From Pleomorphomonas sp. T1.2MG-36 (lineage in GTDB: Bacteria > Pseudomonadota > Alphaproteobacteria > Rhizobiales > Pleomorphomonadaceae), in the NCBI RefSeq assembly GCF_950100655.1, contig NZ_CATNLY010000002.1:49170-61754 (forward strand): a stretch of DNA of 12,585 bases, given 5' to 3'. Positions 6,750-12,585 of the stretch are shown here, in pieces. Below the pieces are notes generated by a model. It saw nothing but the letters and a program-made list of their open reading frames with translations, did no database searches and was not told the DNA's origin. The position numbers and the translations under genes are program-made. The stretch's first letter is position 1, and every line of letters begins with the position of its first letter.

Positions 6750-7315
6750 GCGGCGCCCTTCTCCCGGATCGGGAACAACAGGTCGAGCTGCAAGTCGTCC
6801 ATCCGGCCGCCCTTGCGGACGAAGGTGTAGAAGTTCAGCGTCTCCTCGAACCCCTGCCCGGCCGCCGTTTCCGGCGACACCCAGCGCGGCGCGTCCCAGT
6901 CGTTGGCGTATCGGTCGCTGGCGTCGACCCACTCCTTGAGCAGGCTCCAGTCCTGGAAGTCCCACGACCGCAGCACGTGCGCGGCATAGAGCCCGCCGTC
7001 GAACCTCCGCCGGACCAGCGGCGCCGGCACTGTCATCTCCTCGGGCACGGACACCCACACCTCATAGACGCGCGATGGCTCGCCGACCTTGGCCTCGCCC
7101 TTCGAACAGTCGAAGCCGAAGCTGCGCGCGTCGGGCTTGATCGCCAGCAGGCCGCTGTCGGCGACGAACCGCGTGATCATGTCGAGCGCCTTGCCCTCGC
7201 AGCCCTCGCCCGAGGCATAGGCGGCCGCCACCGTCATCGGCGGCAGATGGACGATCCGCACGTCCCTGTCCTCTAGCTTGCCGAAGCGCTCGCCCGCTGC
7301 CGTCACCTCTCCCAT
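6746..7315 (-). CDS. GyrI-like/AraC effector-binding domain protein (no DNA-binding domain)
   Basis: This 189-aa protein consists essentially of one GyrI-like small-molecule-binding domain. It has VRIVHLPPMTVAAAY near the start, FGFDCS, YEVWVSVPEE, the FDGGLYAAHVLRSWDF block and a final strand LQLDLLFPI. Such domains bind hydrophobic or cationic drugs, or in some cases hydrolyse cyclopropanoids, and often form the C-terminal half of AraC/MerR regulators. Here no helix-turn-helix precedes it, so it would be a stand-alone binder. The upstream AGGGGG-N-GAGG purine stretch supports the ATG at 7315. The 3' end overlaps the kinase-like gene tail to tail (6746-6749), leaving no room for a terminator between them. 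Confidence 0.8.
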   Translation of the reverse strand: MGEVTAAGERFGKLEDRDVRIVHLPPMTVAAAYASGEGCEGKALDMITRFVADSGLLAIKPDARSFGFDCSKGEAKVGEPSRVYEVWVSVPEEMTVPAPLVRRRFDGGLYAAHVLRSWDFQDWSLLKEWVDASDRYANDWDAPRWVSPETAAGQGFEETLNFYTFVRKGGRMDDLQLDLLFPIREKGAA

Positions 7316-7473
7316 CGCCTCATCCCCCTGATTTCAAACCGGATTACCGGCATGAACGACCCCTACCACGCACGCGCCACGGTCCTGTCATCAGTGGAAA
7401 GCGGTATCGGCGGGAGGGGTGATGAGGCCGTTTTGTTGAAGACCATGGCCGCTATAGGACGACGGTCCGACAC
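7316..7473. other. Intergenic region without a gene
   Basis: Apart from the promoter area expected for the minus-strand gene that starts at 7315, I see no gene or clear structure here. The open frame beginning at 7352 runs through the repeat that follows and has no ribosome-binding site or family signature. Confidence 0.5.
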
Positions 7474-7533
7474 CCGATATCCGTCGCCTGTCCCATCCTG
7501 CCCGAGATCCTCTGCCTCCGCAGAGGAGGACAG
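7474..7533 (-). repeat. REP-like hairpin, diverged copy F
   Basis: The flank CCCGATATCC...CCCATCCTGCCCGAG matches the head of the 217-bp unit at 1-30 and 214-247. The hairpin 7507-7529 has a new stem, CTCTGC-CTCC-GCAGAG, changed on both sides compared with the other copies. It is a single copy and does not show the paired inverted arm. Confidence 0.7.
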
Positions 7534-7564
7534 CCCTATATGGCCGACACATACCCATCACGCC

Positions 7565-7592
7565 GTCATCCCACGCGACAGCGGGGATCAAG
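7565..7592. repeat. Second REP-type palindrome
   Basis: The sequence starts GTCATCCCACGCGACAGCGG and then GGATCAAG. It is an imperfect hairpin (ATCCC / GGGAT outer pairs) that resembles the widespread alphaproteobacterial GTCATCCC...GCGGGGAT repeat. It is related to, but distinct from, the GTCATCCT family in the rest of the window. Confidence 0.45.
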
Positions 7593-7635
7593 CTTCCATC
7601 GCAGTAACCAACGGTTGAAATTGGCTGGACACGTC

Positions 7636-7663
7636 TGTTGCAACGGCTGGGCAGCGTTATAAT
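7636..7663 (+). promoter_or_regulatory. Candidate sigma-70-type promoter of the resolvase/REase-HEPN module
   Basis: A perfect TATAAT lies at 7658-7663, which is rare in such GC-rich DNA. The best -35 at 17-bp spacing is CTGTTG (7635-7640), while the better match TTGCAA lies only 14 bp away. It lies 80 bases upstream of the GTG of the resolvase gene. This marks the probable start of an AT-richer acquired segment. Confidence 0.4.
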
Positions 7664-7742
7664 GGAAAAGCCAGAATGGCACTGACGAACTCGCTTGGAG
7701 TGGCACTCTCGCCGCTCCCCTCAGTTCAGCCGAAGGTGAAGA

Positions 7743-8191
7743 GTGCCTGAGATCGAGCCTCTTATGTTCCCGTTGGAGTTTCATCTTACCGAGATTCCCC
7801 TGTCGCTTCAGGCCCGAGGCCCATCGAAAGACCGATGGAAGGAGATCGTTCGCAATGCTGCGCGACAACGGGCGGAAGAGCTCGTCGAGCTGGTATGGCT
7901 TGAGGATGCGCCATTGGCAGTGACGATCTATTATTTTCCAACTGCCCCATGGACGGCGATGTCGATAACATCGTCAAACCAATTCTCGACGCTATGATTG
8001 GCGCCACGTATGTTGACGACAAATCGATTGAGAGGGTTGTTGCGCAAAAGTTTGAACCCGACATCGACTGGTCTTTCGCCGAGCCGTCAGAGCAGCTCTC
8101 CGCTGCACTTGACGCGATCTACGCTTCAGAAGAACAGGCACCTGTTGTATATATCCGCATCGATAACGATCTGAGCTGGAGGAGGCTCTAG
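7743..8191 (+). pseudogene. RusA-family Holliday-junction resolvase, split by a one-base frameshift
   Basis: The first part reads GTG at 7743 (AAGG six bases upstream) as MPEIEPLMFPLEFHLTEIPL, a RusA-like N-terminus, up to YYFPTAP. The second part begins at 7949 in another frame: MDGDVDNIVKPILDAMIGAT, then YVDDKSIE. The D-V-D-N-x-x-K block and the later VDD hold the aspartates and lysine of the RusA active site. Joining at the CCCC run (7945-7948), with one C missing, gives a continuous protein of about 149 aa, the right length for RusA. It could be a real loss, a sequencing slip, or a -1 slip of tRNA-Pro from CCA to CCC. Without the shift the first frame stops at 7997 and lacks all catalytic residues. 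The end overlaps the next gene by one base. Confidence 0.85.
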
Positions 8192-8853
8192 TGACTTCAA
8201 CTGCTCAATCCCAGTCGATGGACAGCGAAACCCAGCTCCTTGCAGGCTTGAAGGCCCGGTATCTCGCCGAAGGCTTCACGTTTGAGATTCAACCGGACAC
8301 GAGACATCTGCCTCCGTTTCTCGGAACCTATGCGCCCGACGCTGTCGCGCGAAAGCAAGGACTCAATGTTGCCATTGAAGTGCGCCAACGACGAACCCCG
8401 GTGACTGAGCTGAAATTGAAAGAGATCCGGAGGCTTTTCGAAGGCCATCCGGACTGGCAATTTGTTGTTGCATACGCAGGGGATGACCCCACCAAATCGC
8501 TGACAATAACAGCATCTCCGATAGCGGAGATTCGCAAGCGGCTTGATGATGTTCGAGCGCTTGAGGCAAAAGGGGAGCTGCGCTCGGCGTTTATTTTTGG
8601 CTGGTCGTTGCTTGAAGCGTCTTTACAGAATATTGAGAATTCTGCCGGCGCGCGCCCCCGAACACCAGGAACGGTGATCCAGACATTGACAATGCTTGGA
8701 TACATCGATCCTGAGGTCGAGCCGAGAGTGAGGTCTCTAGTTATGCTGCGTAATCGGTTGGTCCACGGCGATCTTACAGCCGAGCCTTCAGTCTCAGACG
8801 TCAAGCTCATTCTAGACGTCGTTGAGAAGACTCTATCGCACGCTACATCTTAA
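8191..8853 (+). CDS. PD-(D/E)XK-like nuclease fused to a HEPN domain
   Basis: This 220-aa protein has two parts. The N-terminal part (about 10-115) resembles the AHJR-like restriction-endonuclease fold: TYAPDAVARKQGLNVAIEVR (46-65) gives Asp50 and the E-V-R triplet (Glu63, Arg65), where most relatives have E-V-K, followed by FVVAYAGDD. A helical linker (109-132) leads into the C-terminal part (about 133-216), which looks like a HEPN domain: FIFGWSLLEASLQNI, LTMLGYI and the RX4H motif RNRLVHG (Arg187, His192), the RNase signature of HEPN toxins. It starts with GTG overlapping the resolvase stop (TAGTG) behind GGAGGAGG, so translation is coupled. Its base composition is far from the host's. I infer a role in conflict or defence; no known named system is claimed. 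Confidence 0.8.
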   Translation: MTSTAQSQSMDSETQLLAGLKARYLAEGFTFEIQPDTRHLPPFLGTYAPDAVARKQGLNVAIEVRQRRTPVTELKLKEIRRLFEGHPDWQFVVAYAGDDPTKSLTITASPIAEIRKRLDDVRALEAKGELRSAFIFGWSLLEASLQNIENSAGARPRTPGTVIQTLTMLGYIDPEVEPRVRSLVMLRNRLVHGDLTAEPSVSDVKLILDVVEKTLSHATS

Positions 8854-8998
8854 AGTGGCAGTTATCACCCATCATTCTCAACTATTGATAGTTTTGATGC
8901 CATCTTCGGGCGTAGTGACGTTCTCGACATAGCCTTTGAAGGTGTTGTCACTATCGGGCCTCCCACGCCTCTTGCGAACCCGCCGTGGCGGATGTTCC

Positions 8999-9023
8999 GG
9001 AACAAATGCCGGCATTTGCGGTT
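8999..9023 (+). promoter_or_regulatory. Candidate EcfG (general stress response) promoter
   Basis: GGAAC at 8999-9003 and GTT at 9021-9023 are separated by 17 bp, which fits the alphaproteobacterial EcfG consensus GGAAC-N16/17-GTT. It lies about 70 bases before the start of the small hydrophilic gene at 9094. Two perfect palindromes overlap it: TGTTCCGGAACA (8993-9004) and CAAATGCCGGCATTTG (9003-9018). These may bind an additional regulator, or be chance. Confidence 0.55.
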
Positions 9024-9093
9024 GGTATTTTCCGGCTTGGCGCCGTCGGCTCGTCCGACCGCCAATTCCACCCTCGAACCCAAGGAGCGTGGA

Positions 9094-9321
9094 ATGGCCA
9101 GCGGCAAGGGCGACAGCAAGCATTTCGGCAAGGGATCGCAGGGCAAGGGCGACGGCACCGGCGCCATGACCGAGCTCGACAAGGATCTGGTGGGCGACAA
9201 CGACATCCTGTCGAACCGCGACAAGCAGCAGCACTCCAAGGAGCGCGGCCAGGATGGCAACGCCATCAAGACCGACCTGGAGCAGGACCACGCCGCCAAT
9301 CGCCTGCCGCCGGAGGCATGA
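9094..9321 (+). CDS. Small hydrophilic protein, probably stress-related
   Basis: This 75-aa protein is almost free of hydrophobic stretches and rich in Gly, Lys, Asp and Gln: MASGKGDSKHFGKGSQGKGD, then a middle GAMTELDKDLVGDNDILSNR, and a tail DHAANRLPPEA. It should be cytosolic and largely disordered. I recall similar short proteins as conserved hypotheticals in Hyphomicrobiales, without known function. AAGGAG sits six bases before the ATG at 9094, so this start is better than ones further upstream. A candidate EcfG promoter lies about 70 bases upstream, which suggests stress induction. Its GC content is host-like, in contrast to the module before it. Confidence 0.75.
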   Translation: MASGKGDSKHFGKGSQGKGDGTGAMTELDKDLVGDNDILSNRDKQQHSKERGQDGNAIKTDLEQDHAANRLPPEA

Positions 9322-9388
9322 TCCGCCTTACAGGCGTTCCGCGTCCGTCAGATTCCGCCCGAGCGGTCGAAACCAGACGGAAACGGCA

Positions 9389-10054
9389 TTACTTCACCGC
9401 CACCCAGATCATGTGCCGCGCGCCGCGCTTCTTGCCGGCGCGCGTCGGCACCTCGGTCACCGCGAAGCCCGCCCTTTTCAGGCGGCGGGTGAACGCCGGA
9501 TCGGGCAGCGACGACCACACCGTGAAGACGCCGCCGGGCTTCAGCGCCTGCCAGGTGGCGTCGAGGCCGGCGGCGTAATAAAGCGCGTCGTTGCCTTGCT
9601 TTGCCATCGCCTCAGGGCCGTTGTCGACATCGAGCAGAATGGCGTCCCAGCTGTTGGCGGCGGAGCGGATCACCACGCCGACATCCTCCACGCGCACGGA
9701 GACGCGCGGATCTTCGAGACAACCGGCGAACACCTCGGCCATCGGCCCGCGCGCCCACTCCACCACCGCCGGCACCAGTTCGGCCACGGTGACGCGCGCG
9801 CTGTCGTCGAGCGCCTTCAGCGCCGCGCGCAGCGTGAACCCCATGCCGAGGCCGCCGATCAGCATTTTGATATCCGGTTTTCCTTCAAGCGCGGCGCAGG
9901 CCAGCGTCGCCAGCGCCTCCTCCGAGCCGGAGAGGCGGGAATTCATCAGCGTGTTGGTGCCGATCATGATGGAGAATTCGCCGCCGCGCTGCATCAGCCT
10001 CAGCTCGGTGCCATCTTCAGTCTTTGCGGCGCCAAGCCTTACCCAGGGAAGCAT
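9389..10054 (-). CDS. Spermidine-synthase-like protein (class I SAM-dependent methyltransferase fold)
   Basis: This 221-aa protein has a glycine-rich loop KMLIGGLGMGFTLRAAL (63-79), an acidic end to the second strand in VTVAELVPAVVEW (88-100; Glu92), VRVEDV (120-125) and WDAILLDVDNGP (136-147). These are the conserved blocks of spermidine/spermine synthases and their relatives. The DVDNGP block is typical of stand-alone spermidine-synthase-like proteins of unknown substrate in proteobacteria. The N-terminal part is shorter than in true spermidine synthases, so polyamine synthesis is not claimed. The start at 10054 has only a weak ribosome-binding site; no better one is seen. Upstream lies the 54-bp inverted repeat. 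Confidence 0.82.
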   Translation of the reverse strand: MLPWVRLGAAKTEDGTELRLMQRGGEFSIMIGTNTLMNSRLSGSEEALATLACAALEGKPDIKMLIGGLGMGFTLRAALKALDDSARVTVAELVPAVVEWARGPMAEVFAGCLEDPRVSVRVEDVGVVIRSAANSWDAILLDVDNGPEAMAKQGNDALYYAAGLDATWQALKPGGVFTVWSSLPDPAFTRRLKRAGFAVTEVPTRAGKKRGARHMIWVAVK

Positions 10055-10156
10055 GAGAAATACCCGCTATTGGAAAAACGCGGCGCACCCTACACGACGG
10101 AGCGCCGAACGGACAGGGCTGGAAATCCGAGTGTCGCCAATGGAAAGTGGCGCCCT

Positions 10157-10396
10157 ATATCGGCGTTGCGTTCCATTCTGCCTGAGGTCCTCGCTTTCGC
10201 AAGGATGACAGCATTATATATAGTGATGACAGCCGGTTAGGTGGAGGACGTTTCTCAGCGCACTGCCATTCGCAACGCTTAGCGCTCATGCGGTATCACG
10301 CCGCATGGCGAGCACTCCAGCTGTTTCCCCTTTCTATCAAGTTGTCATCCTTGCGAAAGCGAGGACCTCAGGCAGAACGGAACGCAACGCCGATAT
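10157..10396. repeat. 54-bp near-perfect inverted repeat around 132 bp (BIME/MITE-like)
   Basis: The left arm 10157-10210 and right arm 10343-10396 are inverted copies with a single mismatch. Each arm contains the REP-like hairpin (10178-10211; 10343-10373) and extends outward over GGCGTTGCGTTCC to ATAT, a flank not shared with the 217-bp units except for its ATATCGG end. The spacer 10211-10342 holds a separate perfect hairpin, CATGCGG-N7-CCGCATG (10287-10307). The element fills most of the 383-bp gap between two minus-strand genes (10055-10437). No gene is seen in the gap. The strong match of the arms suggests recent copying or gene conversion. Confidence 0.88.
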
Positions 10397-10437
10397 CGGT
10401 CTCCCATCAGCCGCTCGCAGGCGAGTCCGAAGCGCCC

Positions 10438-11253
10438 CTAGAACAACTCGTCCAGCATCAGGTGGAACTGCAGCTTGCGCCGGTCCGGGCTGGCGATGCC
10501 GTAGGCGCGGAATAGCCGCCGCTGCATGGCCGGGCCGAACTCGTGCAGGCAGTTCCAGAGGATGGCGAGGTCCTGATAGCGGTCGGCGATGCCGGCCCGG
10601 CCGACGTCGATGCAGCCGACCACGGCGTGGCCCTCGACGATCAGGTTGTCGAGCGAGAAGTCGCCATGGGCCACCACCGGGTCGGGGGCGAGCGGCAGCA
10701 GGTCCTTGAGCTCGTTCCACACCGCCTCGGCCGTCCAGCCCCGCCGTTCCTCGTCGAAATCGTCGACGTCGACGAGGCCAGCATCGATGCGGGCGCGGGC
10801 GATGGCAAGGCGGTGGGCGTGATCGCCGGTGAAGGGGCAGGCCTCCACGGGTATGGCATGCATCCGGCGCAGGAAGGCGGCGAGCGCGTCGACCACGGCC
10901 GGGCGTCCCGCCGGGTCGGAGGCCAGCACCTGATAGGCCGTCCGACCGGGAATCGCCGTGGTCAGCAGCCACGCCTCGTCGGCGGTGCAGTCGAAGCGCA
11001 CGAGGCGCGGCACCGGCAGGCGGCCGGCAAGCCAGCGCAACCGCGCCATCTCCTCGGTGATGGCGTCGGCCACCGCGTCGCGGCCGTGCTTGAGGTAGAG
11101 ATCCGGCGCGCCGGGCTTGCCGTGGAGGCGATAGACGGAGGCGCCCGCTTCGCCGATGGTGTCGCGCGCCCAGGCATAGCCGACCACGTCGGGCGCCATG
11201 CCGGAGGGAACGGCCGGCGCCGCGCAAAGTTCTTCCCGATCGGTATCGATCAT
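10438..11253 (-). CDS. aph(3'): Aminoglycoside 3'-phosphotransferase, APH(3')-I type
   Basis: This 271-aa kinase has exactly the length of classical APH(3')-Ia. From memory of that protein, many blocks agree: GYAWARD near residue 25, the ATP-lysine in LYLKHG (Lys55), AWLLTTAIPG (94-103), HGDFSLDNLI (196-205; Asp198, Asn203), GCIDVG with metal-binding Asp216, GIADRYQDLAILWNCL (221-236) and the C-terminus KLQFHLMLDELF. It should use ATP to phosphorylate the 3'-OH of kanamycin/neomycin-type drugs. The ATG at 11253 follows GGAAG and gives the family length. A longer open frame upstream is fortuitous. The gene is host-like in GC content, unlike the transposon-borne aph(3')-Ia, and no transposon flanks it. 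The nearest mobile DNA is the IS110 fragment about 1.1 kb away. Confidence 0.93.
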   Translation of the reverse strand: MIDTDREELCAAPAVPSGMAPDVVGYAWARDTIGEAGASVYRLHGKPGAPDLYLKHGRDAVADAITEEMARLRWLAGRLPVPRLVRFDCTADEAWLLTTAIPGRTAYQVLASDPAGRPAVVDALAAFLRRMHAIPVEACPFTGDHAHRLAIARARIDAGLVDVDDFDEERRGWTAEAVWNELKDLLPLAPDPVVAHGDFSLDNLIVEGHAVVGCIDVGRAGIADRYQDLAILWNCLHEFGPAMQRRLFRAYGIASPDRRKLQFHLMLDELF

Positions 11254-11333
11254 CTCGCTTCCAGTGGAGATCGCCCGCGGACGGGGACTGCGCGCCGTCG
11301 AATGACGGTCGGCGCTTTCGCCCCGCCGCCCCG

Positions 11334-11564
11334 TCAGTCCGGCTTGTAGCCGGGCTTCTTGTAAAGCCGATCCATCTGCGGCCCGATCTCGGTGCGGTAG
11401 ACGGCGGCGGTCCAGTCGGCGGCCGGCACATCCTCGATGGCGACGGAAACGGAGCTGTCCTGGCAGCCGGCGCCATCCATGATGGCCCGGGTCACCAGCT
11501 CGGTCAGCCGCTGCTTCTGCTCTTCGCTCCGTCCCTCGATCATCTTGATGACGACATGCGGCAT
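11334..11564 (-). CDS. pptA: 4-oxalocrotonate tautomerase family protein, PptA-like
   Basis: This 76-aa protein begins MPHVVIKMIEGRSEEQKQRL, so that Pro becomes the N-terminal catalytic base after Met removal, as in all 4-OT tautomerases. The middle SSVSVAIEDVPAADW and the end EIGPQMDRLYKKPGY correspond closely to E. coli PptA (from memory: SSISIALQQI, EIAPQMEALIKKPGY). Members form small oligomers and tautomerise aromatic or dienol substrates in vitro; the physiological substrate is not known. GGGAGAG lies just before the ATG at 11564. A longer reading from 11639 has no supporting site. It lies 80 bases before the APH(3') gene on the same strand and may share its transcript. Confidence 0.9.
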   Translation of the reverse strand: MPHVVIKMIEGRSEEQKQRLTELVTRAIMDGAGCQDSSVSVAIEDVPAADWTAAVYRTEIGPQMDRLYKKPGYKPD

Positions 11565-11671
11565 GGCTCTCTCCCTGGGACTCGGCGCAACGGCGCGACC
11601 GTTCGCGCCATATTGCCCCGTTCGGCCGCGCCATTCCATATGAAAGACCGCGATCGGAGCGTCACGGCAAA

Positions 11672-11713
11672 TTCGCCGAGCCGGATCAGACGGATGCCCG
11701 AGGCCTCGGCGAA
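11672..11713. other. Intergenic 9-bp inverted repeat
   Basis: TTCGCCGAG (11672-11680) and CTCGGCGAA (11705-11713) form a perfect 9-bp stem around 24 bp, between the GNAT and tautomerase genes. It has no T-run on either strand, so it is not a standard terminator. An operator or an attenuating structure is possible. Confidence 0.35.
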
Positions 11714-11771
11714 GCCCATGCCCTGGCGCCTCGTCCGGCCTACACCCAGCCGCACCCCTTCGCCCCCGCCC

Positions 11772-12251
11772 TCACCCTTCGCCGAGCGTCTTGCTCATGT
11801 TGATGCCGGTGACGCGGAAGCCGCTGACCTCGTAGACGTGCCGGGCGCGGTCGTTGTCGCCGGCCACCCTGAGCTTGATCTGGGTGAAGCCGCCGGCCCT
11901 GAGATCGCTTTCGAGGAGCGCCATCGCCCGTTTGCCGAGGCCCTGCCCCTGATGGGCGGCGAGGATGTGGAAGTCGGCGATGAACACCGACCGCAAGGCC
12001 ATGTCCGGCTTGTACCAGAGATAGCCGACCAGCGTTTCATCCGGCCCGGAGAGATCGACGATGGAGAGCAGAACCTGCCCGGCGGTGGCGACGCCGTCCG
12101 GCAGCCCCGCCTCGATCTCCCCCTTGGCTTGCGTCAGGGCGGCGGCGTCGGAGAGCCGGTAGTTGGCGGCGATCTCGGCCGCGTAGTCGGGAATGAAATA
12201 GTCGAGATAGGCGGGAAACTCGTCATCCCGCATCGGCCGCAAGGCAATCAC
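11772..12251 (-). CDS. GNAT family N-acetyltransferase
   Basis: This 159-aa protein has a complete GNAT fold. It begins IALRPMRDDEFPAYLDYFIP, then has the strand VGYLWYKPD, then FIADFHILAAHQGQGLGKRA (90-109), with the acetyl-CoA pyrophosphate loop Q-G-Q-G-L-G-K at 101-107. Motif B is LRVAGDNDRARHVYEVSGF (127-145), and the typical last strand is NMSKTL. The acceptor is unknown; aminoglycoside acetylation is not indicated by any specific motif. The start is a GTG at 12251 with AGGA eight bases upstream. The ATG at 12233 would cut into the first strand. It is co-oriented with the tautomerase and APH(3') genes, but 207 bases separate it from the tautomerase start. Confidence 0.88.
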   Translation of the reverse strand: MIALRPMRDDEFPAYLDYFIPDYAAEIAANYRLSDAAALTQAKGEIEAGLPDGVATAGQVLLSIVDLSGPDETLVGYLWYKPDMALRSVFIADFHILAAHQGQGLGKRAMALLESDLRAGGFTQIKLRVAGDNDRARHVYEVSGFRVTGINMSKTLGEG

Positions 12252-12359
12252 CGGTTCGATCCTGTCGCAACGCCGGCACGCCTCGGGCGGCCCGGACTTC
12301 CAGCACCGGGCATAGCCGCTTTTTCCCTTGGAGGGGAGGGTCTGGAGTATCCGTGTTGA

Positions 12360-12585
<226 letters not shown>

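Noticed and set aside
7945..7951. Separate translation of the second resolvase ORF from ATG 7949 as an independent gene
   Set aside because: There is no ribosome-binding site, and the first 68 residues of the RusA fold would be missing; a frameshift in one gene explains both parts better.
8878..9000. Minus-strand frame ending DSDNTFKGYVENVTTPEDG, which looks protein-like
   Set aside because: The segment is AT-richer and could be the 3' remnant of a lost gene, but I cannot assign a family and no start or full domain is present.
10141..10240. Peptide ILPEVLAFARMTA recurring at the end of several open frames
   Set aside because: It is the translation of the REP-like hairpin in one frame, not a conserved protein tail.
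11254..11634. Upstream extension of the APH(3') frame to 398 aa
   Set aside because: The extension is out-of-frame translation of the tautomerase gene. The ATG at 11253 gives the exact family length and has a ribosome-binding site.

Overview
The window is high-GC bacterial chromosomal DNA, most likely from an alphaproteobacterium of the Hyphomicrobiales type. This is an inference from very G/C-rich codon third positions, a candidate EcfG-type (GGAAC-N17-GTT) promoter, and a repeated hairpin element of the alphaproteobacterial style 'GTCATCCT..GCGAAAGC..AGGA'. Most genes are small, accessory, single-domain enzymes or regulators on both strands. No rRNA, tRNA, CRISPR array or phage structural gene is visible.

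Layout. (1) 1-520: about 2.4 copies of a 217-bp tandem unit, each full unit holding two inverted REP-like hairpins. (2) 619-2753, minus: a DJ-1/PfpI-family protein, a strong intrinsic terminator, then a two-gene unit (exported SnoaL-like cyclase and a GxGxMG NADP oxidoreductase) divergent from a LysR regulator (2885-3805). (3) 3880-5243: a HipB-like XRE antitoxin behind a large nested inverted repeat, with only a seven-codon ORF where hipA should begin, followed by a stand-alone GIY-YIG protein. (4) 5304-7315: an APH(6)/hydroxyurea-type kinase, a small P-loop kinase-like protein, and a convergent GyrI-like effector-binding protein. (5) 7316-8853: a repeat-bearing gap, then a visibly AT-richer two-gene module: a RusA-type Holliday-junction resolvase broken by a one-base frameshift, overlapping by one base a protein that combines a PD-(D/E)XK-like nuclease half with a HEPN (RX4H) half. 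(6) 8999-9321: a small, very hydrophilic protein behind the candidate general-stress promoter. (7) 9389-10054: a spermidine-synthase-like methyltransferase-fold protein. (8) 10157-10396: a 54-bp near-perfect inverted repeat built on the same REP hairpin. (9) 10438-12251, minus: an APH(3')-I homologue of exactly the classical 271 aa, a PptA-like tautomerase and a GNAT acetyltransferase. (10) 12360-12585: the C-terminal end of an IS110-family transposase running off the window.

The best candidate for something undescribed is the low-GC module at 7743-8853 (resolvase plus REase-HEPN fusion). Next are the orphan hipB with its operator and vanished hipA, and the REP elements, whose hairpin stems change by compensatory substitutions around a GAAA/GAAG loop. 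Two antibiotic-kinase-family genes lie about 4.3 kb apart in DNA of host-like composition, which suggests resident rather than recently acquired genes.
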